Shown here piece by piece: positions 25,546-32,815 of a DNA stretch of 35,941 bases. The notes under the pieces were generated by a model that worked only from the letters and a program-made list of their open reading frames with translations, was not told where the DNA came from and made no database searches. A program made the translations under genes and the position numbers. This DNA is from a virus. The stretch lies in IMG/VR virus record IMGVR_UViG_3300008050_000130, positions 1-35,941 of that record. One strand, given 5' to 3'. The first letter of the stretch is position 1. Each line of letters begins with the position of its first letter.

Positions 25546-26664
25546 CTACTTTTTGGAATGTTCGAGAACGCTTTGGAATTTGCTTCGAACATCTTTAGCG
25601 AGCTTTGCATCAATGCTTGAGTGTCGTAGGTAAGCATCTACGGCATCGGTCGGGATCATAGCCGCCAAAGAGTCGCCCGAAATTCTTTGGGCTACAACTC
25701 GCTCCACGTTTATCTCGACCGACTCGACCACATCAGCTGTTTTACTTAGCGCCTCACGTATCTTGGCGACTTCTTCTGGCGATGGCTCCTCTCCTGCTGA
25801 TACGTCTTGTCGATAGCGAGCTACGTCGTAATGAACGGTTTCATTACCCAGTTGAGTATCTTCGTTAGCGTCCAGTAGTCTGATCGAGGTTTTGTACGGA
25901 ATAAAAGTTTCGACTTTACCGAGGTATTCGGTGTCGATAACTACGAACCCTTTTCGATGTTCAGCATCACCCCAGTCGGTCGGTTGCGAGCTGCCGATGT
26001 AGCCTTTTTGAGAAGGGTCGTGAACGTGTCCGAGGAACACCGCATCAAAGTTTGCTGCAAGTGCGTCGTAGTCGAATACAACGTCCTTGCCAGCCCATTG
26101 GAGATTCGGCGAGTGAGCCAGCTCTGTGCCGCCAGCGTAGCTCACCATAGCGTGTCCGATAAGGACGTTTTTAAGGTTGGGGTTTATCATCAAGTTGAGT
26201 TCATCGAGGGCAACGGCTTGTGTGAGTTCGAGCTGGGTATCTAAATTCCCATTGCACATACGCGCATCAACACCATATGCCTGTGGCGTTATCCACGGCA
26301 AAAACACAAAGTTGGTGTCTCCCCAAACGTATTGAGCTGGTTTTTTTCTTGCCCATAGCATTGCGGTAAAAAACGCCCAAGTTCCCGACGTTGAATCTTT
26401 GGCAATTTCATCGTCGTGGTTTCCGTCAGCCCCCATAAAAGCAATCATGGCGGTGTTGAGTCGCCAAATTTGATCGTGCATAAACTTTCCATCTGACGGC
26501 GACGGCTTACGGCTGTGGAATATGTCACCAGCTAAGGCGACGGCATCTAGTTTGTTTTCTATGGCGTAGTCAATTAGCTCGACAACTGGGGCTCGCCATT
26601 TCTCGTCGGATACGCCGAACTTGTTTGCTCCGATGTGTGTGTCGGCTGCGATCGCGATTTTCAT
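25546..26664 (-). CDS. sbcD: SbcD/Mre11-like nuclease subunit (phage gp47 type), 372 aa
   Basis: The metallophosphoesterase signature is complete: D8-T-H10, GD47, GN82HD, H171 in LIGHAMV, and GHVH (H213, H215). These residues hold two Mn ions in the Mre11/SbcD/gp47 active site, which degrades DNA ends with its ATPase partner. The C-terminal 150 residues form the expected capping and partner-binding region. It lies two genes downstream of the SbcC-like gene, separated by a 45-aa protein coupled on both sides. The likely role is end processing for phage recombination with the RecT-like protein upstream. Confidence 0.92.
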   Translation of the reverse strand: MKIAIAADTHIGANKFGVSDEKWRAPVVELIDYAIENKLDAVALAGDIFHSRKPSPSDGKFMHDQIWRLNTAMIAFMGADGNHDDEIAKDSTSGTWAFFTAMLWARKKPAQYVWGDTNFVFLPWITPQAYGVDARMCNGNLDTQLELTQAVALDELNLMINPNLKNVLIGHAMVSYAGGTELAHSPNLQWAGKDVVFDYDALAANFDAVFLGHVHDPSQKGYIGSSQPTDWGDAEHRKGFVVIDTEYLGKVETFIPYKTSIRLLDANEDTQLGNETVHYDVARYRQDVSAGEEPSPEEVAKIREALSKTADVVESVEINVERVVAQRISGDSLAAMIPTDAVDAYLRHSSIDAKLAKDVRSKFQSVLEHSKK

Positions 26665-26801
26665 TATTTTGTTACCTCAATACATTTCGGGCATGTAACG
26701 TCGTTGATTTTTGTAGATTCTTCTACCACTTCTGCCCATTTTCCATAGACAAGAATTCCGCATGGCGTGTACGTGTTGAATATGTAACTCATGTGAATCA
26801 T
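26664..26801 (-). CDS. 45-aa CxxC protein coupled between SbcC and SbcD
   Basis: The ATG at 26801 overlaps the sbcC stop (TAATG) and its own stop overlaps the sbcD start (TAATG at 26666-26662), so all three are translationally locked. The product MIHMSYIFNTYTPCGILVYG ... DVTCPKCIEVTK has C14, C37 and C40, and one CPKC knuckle at the end. The frame is open exactly from gene to gene with no spare bases, which is strong evidence of coding. A structural or regulatory partner of the nuclease complex is an attractive guess. I know of no such subunit. Confidence 0.7.
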   Translation of the reverse strand: MIHMSYIFNTYTPCGILVYGKWAEVVEESTKINDVTCPKCIEVTK

Positions 26802-28963
26802 TATTTGATCCTGCTTTCGTTGCCGTTTGAGACAATTTCGATTTGTTGGTCAACCATCTGTTTGACGGTTTCTATGTGGGTGATCGCTACTACGTCGATC
26901 CCTGTGTCAGCAACTTTTGCCAGCATGTTCATAAACTGTTGCTGGTAATTTCCTGTTAACCAGGCATCGGCTTCGTCGAGGTACAAAGTCTCGTAATGAA
27001 TCCCTTGTGCAGCTCCACCAACTTCAGCGAGCCCCAGTCGAACGGCAAGCGCTACGGCTACGCTCTGTGCGCCTGACAGCTCGCTCCACGGCTGGATTGC
27101 TCCGCTGGGCAGGATCACACCTTCGTCGAAAGTCTCTCGATCTGTGTCAGTCTGAGTCGAGAACGCTATTTCGAATTCTGGAGCGATGATTGCCAGCCAT
27201 CGGTTGCAAGCTGGTTCTAGTTGTGCGAGCGCTTGGTCAATGATGAGCTGGCGTATTCCGTTGACACCGCACATCAACACAACAGTTTCCCATTGGTGTA
27301 ATTCGGTTTTGTGTTCTCCGAGCAAATTTCTGTAATTGGAGAGCTGCGTTTTAGCTTTCTTGGCAGCTGCAAGAGCTTGCTCGCCGAGCGCTACATTTAC
27401 TCGTTGCATATCTCTTGCTTCAAGCGATACCCGCTCATTTTCGAGCGCCTGATTCTCGGTTGCAATCAAGCGTTCTAGGTAGTTTGATTCGGGTCGCTCT
27501 GTTGTTTCAATCCACCGTTTCATGTTTGTGATATTGACTTCAATTTCGTTTGCTTCGCCGACTAACACATTTTTTTGAATTTGCTGAGTTTGTATTAAGT
27601 CTCCTGCGTTTGCTGCTTTTGCTCGAAGCTCGATGATTCGTTCGTCTTGCCCTAGTTCACTTGGCACATCGAACGGTGCTGGCATGGTTTTGTCAGCTGG
27701 TCGAGCTGGCGGGATTTCTTTTTCCAATTCAGCAATTTCTTTTCGAGCGCCTGAGATTATCCCCTCCCAGCCAGTTCCGTTGGCAATTATGTTGTCGAGT
27801 TCTTCGCGCCTTTTACCAGTCAGCGGCTGATTGCATGTACGGCAAGTGCTGTTTTCCAATTCCTCGATAGCAGCTCCAATTATTTCGGCTGCTGCAATTT
27901 CATCGTTCAAAACTATTTTGTGATTAGCAATATCTTTGTGAAATTGTTCGACCTCGCTTTGCCATCGGGCAATCGCTCGGTCATATTCATAATTCCAATT
28001 ATGTTGAGCTTCGCGTATACGCTCGTTTTCGAGCCGAACTTTGTCTATTTCGGCTTGTCGATCTGCGATTTTCTTTTGGTGAGTGTCGTAGTCCGAGTTG
28101 ATGCTGCTAAGTTGAGCAGCTGATTTTTGCAGCTCGGCAATGTTGGTGTCGATTTTGTTTATTGATGCTAGGCAAGTTGTTGCTTGGATTTGTGCGGCTG
28201 CCAGCCTGTCGTCCCTGTCTTTCCATTCGACAACTATTTTTCGACCACGATCCACGGCGGCGCTTGAGTCCTTTAGTTTGCTGGAGGCTTTTTCCAAAGC
28301 AATATCGGATTCGACACCGAGCAATCGTGCTGCGGCAAGAGTTTGGCTAACAGCATCAAGCGGTTCAGCTGCTTCCGCTATCACAGGAATTGCACCTTCA
28401 ATTCGAAGTATTTCTGATTCGTAGTGAGTCACTCGTTGTTTAGCAATCAACTCCCATTGATCCCAGTCGCCAGTTCCAGCGACAATTTCGCGAAGTATGC
28501 CTTTCCGCTCGTAAGCGTTTGCTTCAAGGAATTGCCCAGCGCCTTCACGTTGTCCAACGTAGGCGGTCATTTGCCATACCTCAAAGCTGCCAGCAATAGA
28601 ATTGATTGTCGCTTGAGTTTCTTTAACGGTGGCTTTGGTGAGGTCTGATTTGTCAGTAAGCAACAGCTGAGTTACGCCGCCCTTGCCATTTTTGTTTAGT
28701 CTGAATCGGCGTGTAACCACATATTCAGTTCCGTTCGAGTTGAACGTCAGCTTGCCGACCATTTCACGTTCGCCGTGTCTAACTAAAAAGTCTTGGGTTC
28801 TGCCTGGAGTTTGACCCCACATCACCCACGCTGCTGCTATTCCGAGGATTGTCGATTTCCCTGTTCCGTTTTGTCCCGTTACTAGGCTTAATCCGGTCGG
28901 TATTTTGTAGTTTGCGTTGGCGAACGTCCTCATGTTCGCCAGCTCTACGTTTTCGATTCTCAT
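26801..28963 (-). CDS. sbcC: SbcC/Rad50-like ATPase subunit (phage gp46 type), 720 aa
   Basis: I start at 28963 (MRIENVELANMRTFANANYK) with AAGGA just upstream. The ATG at 28999 would add an unlikely 12-residue leader. Walker A is GQNGTGKST (30-38). Long coiled-coil arms meet at the zinc hook C374-R-T-C377, near the exact middle. The signature LSGAQ (about 625), Walker B LYLDEAD (D663, E664) and the H-loop ITHIE follow. The length is shorter than cellular SbcC and fits phage gp46. It forms the complex with the SbcD-like protein. Confidence 0.93.
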   Translation of the reverse strand: MRIENVELANMRTFANANYKIPTGLSLVTGQNGTGKSTILGIAAAWVMWGQTPGRTQDFLVRHGEREMVGKLTFNSNGTEYVVTRRFRLNKNGKGGVTQLLLTDKSDLTKATVKETQATINSIAGSFEVWQMTAYVGQREGAGQFLEANAYERKGILREIVAGTGDWDQWELIAKQRVTHYESEILRIEGAIPVIAEAAEPLDAVSQTLAAARLLGVESDIALEKASSKLKDSSAAVDRGRKIVVEWKDRDDRLAAAQIQATTCLASINKIDTNIAELQKSAAQLSSINSDYDTHQKKIADRQAEIDKVRLENERIREAQHNWNYEYDRAIARWQSEVEQFHKDIANHKIVLNDEIAAAEIIGAAIEELENSTCRTCNQPLTGKRREELDNIIANGTGWEGIISGARKEIAELEKEIPPARPADKTMPAPFDVPSELGQDERIIELRAKAANAGDLIQTQQIQKNVLVGEANEIEVNITNMKRWIETTERPESNYLERLIATENQALENERVSLEARDMQRVNVALGEQALAAAKKAKTQLSNYRNLLGEHKTELHQWETVVLMCGVNGIRQLIIDQALAQLEPACNRWLAIIAPEFEIAFSTQTDTDRETFDEGVILPSGAIQPWSELSGAQSVAVALAVRLGLAEVGGAAQGIHYETLYLDEADAWLTGNYQQQFMNMLAKVADTGIDVVAITHIETVKQMVDQQIEIVSNGNESRIK

Positions 28964-29105
28964 AAGTGTCCTTGTGGCAGTCGCAAGAGCAGGGTCCATT
29001 GAACCTAATGTTCTTCATTCTGCCGTTGATTCTTGTAGGTCTGTTTGTTGCCCACATACCAAAGCACTCGGTCTCACAAGTTACGTGCATATTGTGTACA
29101 CACAT
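28779..29105 (-). CDS. Possible Cys-rich small protein overlapping the sbcC start
   Basis: The 141-base gap between the annealing-protein stop (29147) and the ATG at 28999 is open in a third frame that begins MCVHNMHVTCETECFGMWAT. It carries C10, C14, then CSCDCH (47-52), a pattern typical of small phage zinc proteins. The frame then runs 185 bases into sbcC, where it looks like random shadow (RKLQNTDRIKPSNGTKRNRE). Either the gene is real and overlaps heavily, or only its first 55 residues are meaningful. The ribosome site is poor. Confidence 0.4.
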   Translation of the reverse strand: MCVHNMHVTCETECFGMWATNRPTRINGRMKNIRFNGPCSCDCHKDTYENRKRRAGEHEDVRQRKLQNTDRIKPSNGTKRNREIDNPRNSSSVGDVGSNSRQNPRLFS

Positions 29106-29146
29106 AGCTGTGAGCCGAGCATCGCCTTGATTGGGCGCACCGAGCG

Positions 29147-30238
29147 CTACCACGGAAGTTCTTCGATTTGCTCTCCGTCCTCGACTGTGATTGCAGGGGC
29201 GGGGCTCCAGCACATCATCTTGACAGAATCAACTATTTCTTCGAGTGAATAGTCGCCTGATCGAGTCATAACTGCTACGCCTTTTCGCCCGCTAGCTCCT
29301 TCAAAATTGAACTTGTCAATTTCAATTTCACCTAACTCGTTAATAGCAGCAACAACTTCAAGTGCGAGTTCTTTCGCGTCGATTGTTTTCACACTTCGAT
29401 CTAGTCCGCTTTCGGCTGGTGCGATAGCCTCTATGGTTTCGCTAACGTCCCGAACGTCGCCTGTTGTAGCGTCCATCACTTCATTCCCGTCTATCAGGGT
29501 TTCCATGTTGACACCTAGCGGACATGCTAGTTCCATCGCTCGGCAATACGCTCTCTTGACTGCCATTTCAGCGGGGTTCGCTTTGGCTACTGGTTGGCTG
29601 GCATCACGCTTTCCACCAGCTCGACCAAAGTTTTCGAACGGCATACGCTCGCCGTTGATCGGGTTCAACTTCCAGATAGTTGCTACGATTCCGACCTCGT
29701 TATCTTCTAGTTGGTACGCTTCTCGCTCGTCAGCTGTCATAGGTCGGTCGGTTGCTCCACCGTCGAGAGCCCCGAGCGCTCGCTTAGTCCAGAACACTCG
29801 ACCCTTGTAGTTCAAGTAGAGTTTGCCGTGTATCACGTTCATGTGCATCGGCTGGAACCCGTTGGCGGTGAGCTGGGTGGCAAGTATCAGGTCAGAGTCA
29901 GGCAAGTTAGCGCCGTACCCTTCGATGCTTTGTTCTAATTCTTTGCCAGTAATTGCGATTTGCTGATCGCTTGGTTTCACTAGCTCAAGTGCGGTCTGTT
30001 GCGTCACAGTCATCTCTCCATGTTTCTGCCGCAGTTTCGATTGGATTGCGGCGTTCTGAATTTCGCCAGTCTGATATTTTTCGGTTTCCGAATTCACCCT
30101 AATGCGATCTGCTGGCTGGTCGTCGCAAAAGTAACAGTAGTCATCGCCGTACTTAGTGATGAGCAACTTGTCGGGGTGAATGGCACAAGCAGCTCGCCGT
30201 GTTTGGGCGAGCTGCTGTTTTCGGTGTCGTAGTGTCAT
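29147..30238 (-). CDS. RecT-like single-strand annealing protein with N-terminal zinc finger, 363 aa
   Basis: The ATG at 30238 directly follows the previous stop. Residues 1-75 carry C18-x2-H21 and C35-x2-C38, a zinc finger. From about 76 the core resembles phage RecT/Bet-type annealing proteins: LATQLTANGFQPMHMNVIHG, then EVGIVATIWKLN, the G-R-A-G-G turn, and NPAEMAVKRAYCRAMELACP (about 222-241), whose KRA-x-x-RA helix is typical. The acidic C-terminus ends QIEELPW, like tails that recruit partners. With SbcCD-like nuclease downstream it makes a nuclease-plus-annealase recombination pair. An internal start at M76 is possible but has no proper ribosome site. Confidence 0.6.
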   Translation of the reverse strand: MTLRHRKQQLAQTRRAACAIHPDKLLITKYGDDYCYFCDDQPADRIRVNSETEKYQTGEIQNAAIQSKLRQKHGEMTVTQQTALELVKPSDQQIAITGKELEQSIEGYGANLPDSDLILATQLTANGFQPMHMNVIHGKLYLNYKGRVFWTKRALGALDGGATDRPMTADEREAYQLEDNEVGIVATIWKLNPINGERMPFENFGRAGGKRDASQPVAKANPAEMAVKRAYCRAMELACPLGVNMETLIDGNEVMDATTGDVRDVSETIEAIAPAESGLDRSVKTIDAKELALEVVAAINELGEIEIDKFNFEGASGRKGVAVMTRSGDYSLEEIVDSVKMMCWSPAPAITVEDGEQIEELPW

Positions 30239-30436
30239 TTACTCGCCAGCGATTTTGTAGCCGCCAGCTCGCAATTCAGCGTGGGTACGCCTGAGCGCTG
30301 TTACGGACTCTACGGGCAAGTCGATGGTGCTGTCGGCGTTTTGGTAAATCTTGACGTTTACCTGAGTTTCGCCTTTCGCAGTTGACTTTATTTCGATTGA
30401 ACTTTGACTCAATCCTTCGGTGTTTGGCGTGACCAT
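30239..30436 (-). CDS. Hypothetical protein, 65 aa, first gene of the recombination operon
   Basis: The ATG at 30436 follows AAGGAG (about 30446-30441), placed just after the interleaved hairpins at 30452-30524. Residues 15-35 (IEIKSTAKGETQVNVKIYQN) form a beta hairpin pattern, and the rest is helical. The stop abuts the ATG of the annealing protein. I do not recognise a function. Its place suggests an accessory to the annealing protein. Confidence 0.65.
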   Translation of the reverse strand: MVTPNTEGLSQSSIEIKSTAKGETQVNVKIYQNADSTIDLPVESVTALRRTHAELRAGGYKIAGE

Positions 30437-30451
30437 TTTGGCTCCTTAAAG

Positions 30452-30524
30452 CGAAGCGCCCGTTGAATCCTCTCTACTGGCTTCAACGGGCGCTTCGATA
30501 TTCAGTTTTCGTTCCAGTAGAGAG
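30452..30524 (-). promoter_or_regulatory. Interleaved alternative hairpins, leader switch candidate
   Basis: Stem A pairs 30452-30467 with 30482-30497 perfectly over 16 bases. Stem B pairs CTCTCTACTGG (30470-30480) with CCAGTAGAGAG (30514-30524) perfectly over 11. B's left arm lies in the loop of A and A's right arm lies inside B, so the two cannot both form fully: the two-base link is too short for a pseudoknot over 11 bp. In the - strand transcript stem B is made first and stem A second. Stem A is followed by CUUUAAGGAG, a short U run and then the ribosome site of the 30436 gene. This is the layout of an attenuator or translation switch between the HTH gene and the recombination operon. Confidence 0.7.
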
Positions 30525-30530
30525 TGCTGT

Positions 30531-30761
30531 CTACCTTACCTTATTTGGGTCGAACCCTGCACTCGCGGCGACACTATCTATCTTGCGTTCGGTATCTGGT
30601 GTGGGGAAATACTTTCCGTGAAACCAATTACTGATAGTGTTTCGATGAACTCCTAGTGCGAGCCCAAGCTCCAGTTTGCCTAGTGAGTTGGGGTGCGAGT
30701 TGGGGTCTCGTAGCTTCAATGCCAACGCTCGAATTGTTTTTTTATTCCATCGTGTTTTCAT
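30531..30761 (-). CDS. Small HTH (XRE/Cro-type) protein, 76 aa
   Basis: I use the ATG at 30761, which overlaps the previous stop by four bases (ATGA), in place of the longer frame from 30791. Residues about 31-50 (GKLELGLALGVHRNTISNWF) are a clear helix-turn-helix with the TIS-x-W recognition core, followed by HGKYFPTPDTERKIDSVAAS as in small XRE repressors. It is the last gene before the interleaved hairpins, so it may control the early or the recombination genes. There is no cI-like cleavage domain. Confidence 0.75.
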   Translation of the reverse strand: MKTRWNKKTIRALALKLRDPNSHPNSLGKLELGLALGVHRNTISNWFHGKYFPTPDTERKIDSVAASAGFDPNKVR

Positions 30762-31114
30762 TGCATGTACGGGGTTGCATAAAGCACCCACTCTCCATCG
30801 TGTCCTTGTAGCCGCTGACTGGTGAATTGTCCGTTACCCGCAAGTTCGGCTAATTTTTTGAAACGGCTGTAACAGTTACAGTGATAGTTCGCTCGTTCAT
30901 CGTGTATGGAAGTTTCTTTCAGCTCTGCCGCCCCAGCTTCGGTCGAGTGCCACGGTTGTTGATCGTGGTTATCGGTCGCAACCCTGACCGCTTCTACGTG
31001 GAGCTTCTCGGTTCCAATCTGAAGGTCGCCGAGCAAGTATCCATCGCAGCCGCCGACTGCTTCTAGCCGTACCCCAGTAAGCGGGATACGGCTGGTGTTT
31101 CTACTTGTAGTCAT
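30758..31114 (-). CDS. Hypothetical protein, 118 aa
   Basis: The start at 31114 follows GAGG and overlaps the previous gene by 14 bases; the longer frame to 31243 is shadow. The product begins MTTSRNTSRIPLTGVRLEAV. It has a beta-rich first half (EKLHVEAVRVAT) and then a helix-rich end with H78-C79-N80-C81-Y82 and the tail GHDGEWVLYATPYMQ. No family recognised. The HCNC cluster is a weak metal-site candidate. Confidence 0.6.
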   Translation of the reverse strand: MTTSRNTSRIPLTGVRLEAVGGCDGYLLGDLQIGTEKLHVEAVRVATDNHDQQPWHSTEAGAAELKETSIHDERANYHCNCYSRFKKLAELAGNGQFTSQRLQGHDGEWVLYATPYMQ

Positions 31115-31337
31115 GCGCTGCCTCGTATTCCAGAATTTCATATCCTGCACTTGCGAGCGCATCGGCAATCTCGGCTGTGGTGTCGCTGTCCCATTCATGC
31201 CCCGACAGTAGCCTGTGGATTTTGTCGAGCGTTTCCGAGGCACTTGGCGTAGCCTTGACCTTTTGCTCGGGCTGTTTATCAGCCCAAATTATTTTGCGTT
31301 CGCCGTGGCGAATAGTTCGTATTAGTTCGTTTGTCAT
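31101..31337 (-). CDS. Hypothetical protein, 78 aa
   Basis: It starts at 31337 by TAATG coupling to the gene before; the in-frame ATG at 31415 would overlap that gene by 79 bases and is rejected. The product (MTNELIRTIRHGERKIIWAD ... IADALASAGYEILEYEAAHD) is charged, with a C-terminal helix followed by an acidic strand. No known domain or cysteines. It belongs to the tightly packed early set. Confidence 0.6.
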   Translation of the reverse strand: MTNELIRTIRHGERKIIWADKQPEQKVKATPSASETLDKIHRLLSGHEWDSDTTAEIADALASAGYEILEYEAAHDYK

Positions 31338-31591
31338 TACACGTTCCGGTAGTGATTCTGAGTGACTAGCACTCGCTGGTTGACTCGCTTGATTCGGATA
31401 GGGTCGGCGTACCAATTAGCGCAGCAATCGTATGAGTGCTGGCAGTAGTCGCCTTCTGGGTTGTACGCCCATCGCTCGCCGATTTCTTCATCGGTGATTC
31501 CAGCGGGTAGTACTACCCATGTTTTCTCCCAGTCGTTATCGCTGTCTGTCGATGTGGCTAGGTTTAGCTTGAATCGTTGTTTAGTGGTCAT
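31337..31591 (-). CDS. Hypothetical protein, 84 aa
   Basis: The ATG at 31591 forms an ATGA overlap with the previous stop. An ATG two codons earlier (31597) is equally near AGAGG and cannot be excluded. The sequence holds WEKTWVVLPAGITDEEIGER, then YCQHSYDCCANWYADP (Cys/His/Trp cluster about residues 49-64), then a basic strand. The cluster C-x-H-x3-CC could bind zinc. Unknown function. Confidence 0.6.
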   Translation of the reverse strand: MTTKQRFKLNLATSTDSDNDWEKTWVVLPAGITDEEIGERWAYNPEGDYCQHSYDCCANWYADPIRIKRVNQRVLVTQNHYRNV

Positions 31592-32259
31592 TTCCATGTT
31601 GCCTCTTGAATAGCTAGTTTTGCGAGCTTGGTTACTTCAAGCTCAAATTGATCTTGTAACTCGGCGGTGCTAACTGCAATCCCAACAAACGAAATGCCTG
31701 TCCCCCTCCCGTGGTTGAGCGATGCCCATTGAGTCATGTTGTTAGCGAGGTGGCTGTTGAGCTTGGCGGCGAAACTTTCAATCGCTGTGTACCAGTCAAA
31801 GTCGTCGTAAATTTGATCGCCTTGTTTATCGGTTGGAATTGCCGATGCGAAACATTGTGCCGCTGATATAACGCCGAGCCGGTAGCCTGAGCTGCCTTCG
31901 ATTTCGTCGATGAATTCGAGGTCAATAGCGGCGCTGGCTACACCCAACTCGAACGCGTTTTCCATGTCGGCGTAGTCAAAGTTGGTGCGACTCATAATGT
32001 TGTCGAGGTCGCTGACTGGTAGCTTGCTGACTGGGGCTACCTCCCTAACTCTAAATTCGTCGGGGTCGTATCCTTCATCAGCTGCGCGTTCGCCCGATGC
32101 GATCTGGGCGGCGATTTCTGCGAGGTCGCTGTCTATCTCTGCTTGAGCTTCTTCACGGCTGTCGAATACTAGCGGTATTTCGTTACCGTCGGTATCTTGG
32201 GTGGTCGAGGCGTTTATCCAGCCGTCGCACCATGTTTCGTGTTGTATTTCGTACTTCAT
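31588..32259 (-). CDS. Hypothetical early protein, 223 aa
   Basis: It starts at 32259, directly after the previous stop (TAAATG). Residues 1-75 (MKYEIQHETWCDGWINASTT ... FDSREEAQAEIDSDLAEI ... FRVREV) match a small beta-alpha module that many phages carry as a free-standing protein of unknown function. Residues 80-223 add a helical domain (YADMENAFELGVASAAIDLE, SGYRLGVISAAQCFASAI, LAKLAIQEATWK) that I do not recognise. It is the longest gene of the early block and strongly acidic. Confidence 0.65.
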   Translation of the reverse strand: MKYEIQHETWCDGWINASTTQDTDGNEIPLVFDSREEAQAEIDSDLAEIAAQIASGERAADEGYDPDEFRVREVAPVSKLPVSDLDNIMSRTNFDYADMENAFELGVASAAIDLEFIDEIEGSSGYRLGVISAAQCFASAIPTDKQGDQIYDDFDWYTAIESFAAKLNSHLANNMTQWASLNHGRGTGISFVGIAVSTAELQDQFELEVTKLAKLAIQEATWK

Positions 32260-32418
32260 TTACTTAACTTCCTCAACTTCATAAAAGTCGTGTTCCTGCC
32301 AATTCCTGACAAGTTCGCCCTTGCCTTCGCTGACTAGGTGTTCGGCTTCTTCTTCGGAAGATGCTTCGACTTGGTAGGTGTCGGCGGTTGAGCGGTATTC
32401 GATTACGTCGTATTTCAT
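32260..32418 (-). CDS. Small acidic protein, 52 aa
   Basis: The start at 32418 follows the recurring AAGAAGGATCGAA ribosome module and forms ATGA with the previous stop; the frame extended to 32454 is rejected. The product MKYDVIEYRSTADTYQVEAS, then SEEEAEHLVSEGKGELV and the end FYEVEEVK, is a beta-alpha-beta miniature of the module that begins the next gene (both start MKY and carry EEA). A diverged copy of that module is a fair guess. Confidence 0.65.
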   Translation of the reverse strand: MKYDVIEYRSTADTYQVEASSEEEAEHLVSEGKGELVRNWQEHDFYEVEEVK

Positions 32419-32564
32419 TTCGATCCTTCTTTGCTTTCTGTGCAGTAAGCCCACTCGCAGGTGTCTGCTGACTGGTCTACAATTTCGACGATCAAGCCAA
32501 TCGGCTGATCTTTGCCCAAACAGTTTTCGCAGATTTTTACTGGGCGATAAAATTCCTGGGTCAT
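32415..32564 (-). CDS. Small zinc-ribbon-like protein, 49 aa
   Basis: It is coupled at both ends by ATGA overlaps. The product MTQEFYRPVKICENCLGKDQ ... DTCEWAYCTESKEGSK has C12-x2-C15 and C36-x4-C41, a plausible four-cysteine zinc ribbon. Its last codons AAA GAA GGA TCG AAA TGA also serve as the ribosome site of the next gene, so the C-terminus KEGSK is dictated by that DNA module. Unknown role. Confidence 0.7.
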   Translation of the reverse strand: MTQEFYRPVKICENCLGKDQPIGLIVEIVDQSADTCEWAYCTESKEGSK

Positions 32565-32579
32565 TTCGATCCTTCTTTG
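32415..32579 (-). repeat. Duplicated junction module, CAAAGAAGGATCGAAATGA, two copies
   Basis: The 19-base sequence occurs perfectly on the - strand at 32433-32415 and 32579-32561. Each copy encodes the final residues KEGSK of one gene, the ribosome site, and the overlapping stop/start (ATGA) of the next. The two genes are otherwise unrelated. Similar GAAGGAATCGA ribosome modules occur before 33932 and 34859, and a shorter GAATCGAA form before 35926. Confidence 0.85.
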
Positions 32580-32767
32580 TTTTCGCTGTCTGCTTTAAAC
32601 CCGCTGTCGTGGTTCATAAGCTCGTTGTAGTCGCCCCATGCGAATATGTCGGCGTTGACTGCGTGAGCGTCGGCGCTGTCTTGGTCACTACGGGCGGCGA
32701 CTGAGGTGATCGTTCCATCTGGCAGGAACATCGATTGCGCTGTCTGGCGCTCGGCTTTGTCGGTCAT
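32561..32767 (-). CDS. Hypothetical protein, 68 aa, mosaic of shared motifs
   Basis: The ATG at 32767 follows ATAGGAGC. The product contains FLPDGTITSVAARSD near residues 14-28 and NHDSGFKADSENKEGSK at the end. The first motif recurs in the 34587-34859 product (IPDGTITSV) and the second in the 33477-33932 product (NRDSGFEVDSE), in both cases with near-identical DNA. The protein looks assembled from pieces shared with its neighbours. Function unknown. Confidence 0.65.
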   Translation of the reverse strand: MTDKAERQTAQSMFLPDGTITSVAARSDQDSADAHAVNADIFAWGDYNELMNHDSGFKADSENKEGSK

Positions 32768-32781
32768 GTCTAGCTCCTATC

Positions 32782-32805
32782 GCCGCCAGCTCTATGGCTG
32801 GCGGC
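32782..32805 (-). promoter_or_regulatory. 9-bp hairpin upstream of the 68-aa gene
   Basis: GCCGCCAGC (32782-32790) pairs perfectly with GCTGGCGGC (32797-32805) around a six-base loop. In the - strand transcript it comes after the 44-aa gene's stop and just before the ATAGGAG ribosome site of the next gene. It has no U-tract, so processing or translation control is more likely than termination. Confidence 0.5.
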
Positions 32806-32815
32806 TGTCTGGGGT

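Noticed and set aside
29307-29810. 167-codon + strand open frame opposite the annealing-protein gene
   Set aside because: It is the antisense shadow of a well-supported gene, has a low-complexity Ser-rich translation, no ribosome site and no neighbours on that strand.
30452-30524. H-type pseudoknot from the two interleaved stems
   Set aside because: The link of two bases between the arms is too short to span an 11-bp stem, so alternative hairpins are more likely than a simultaneous pseudoknot.
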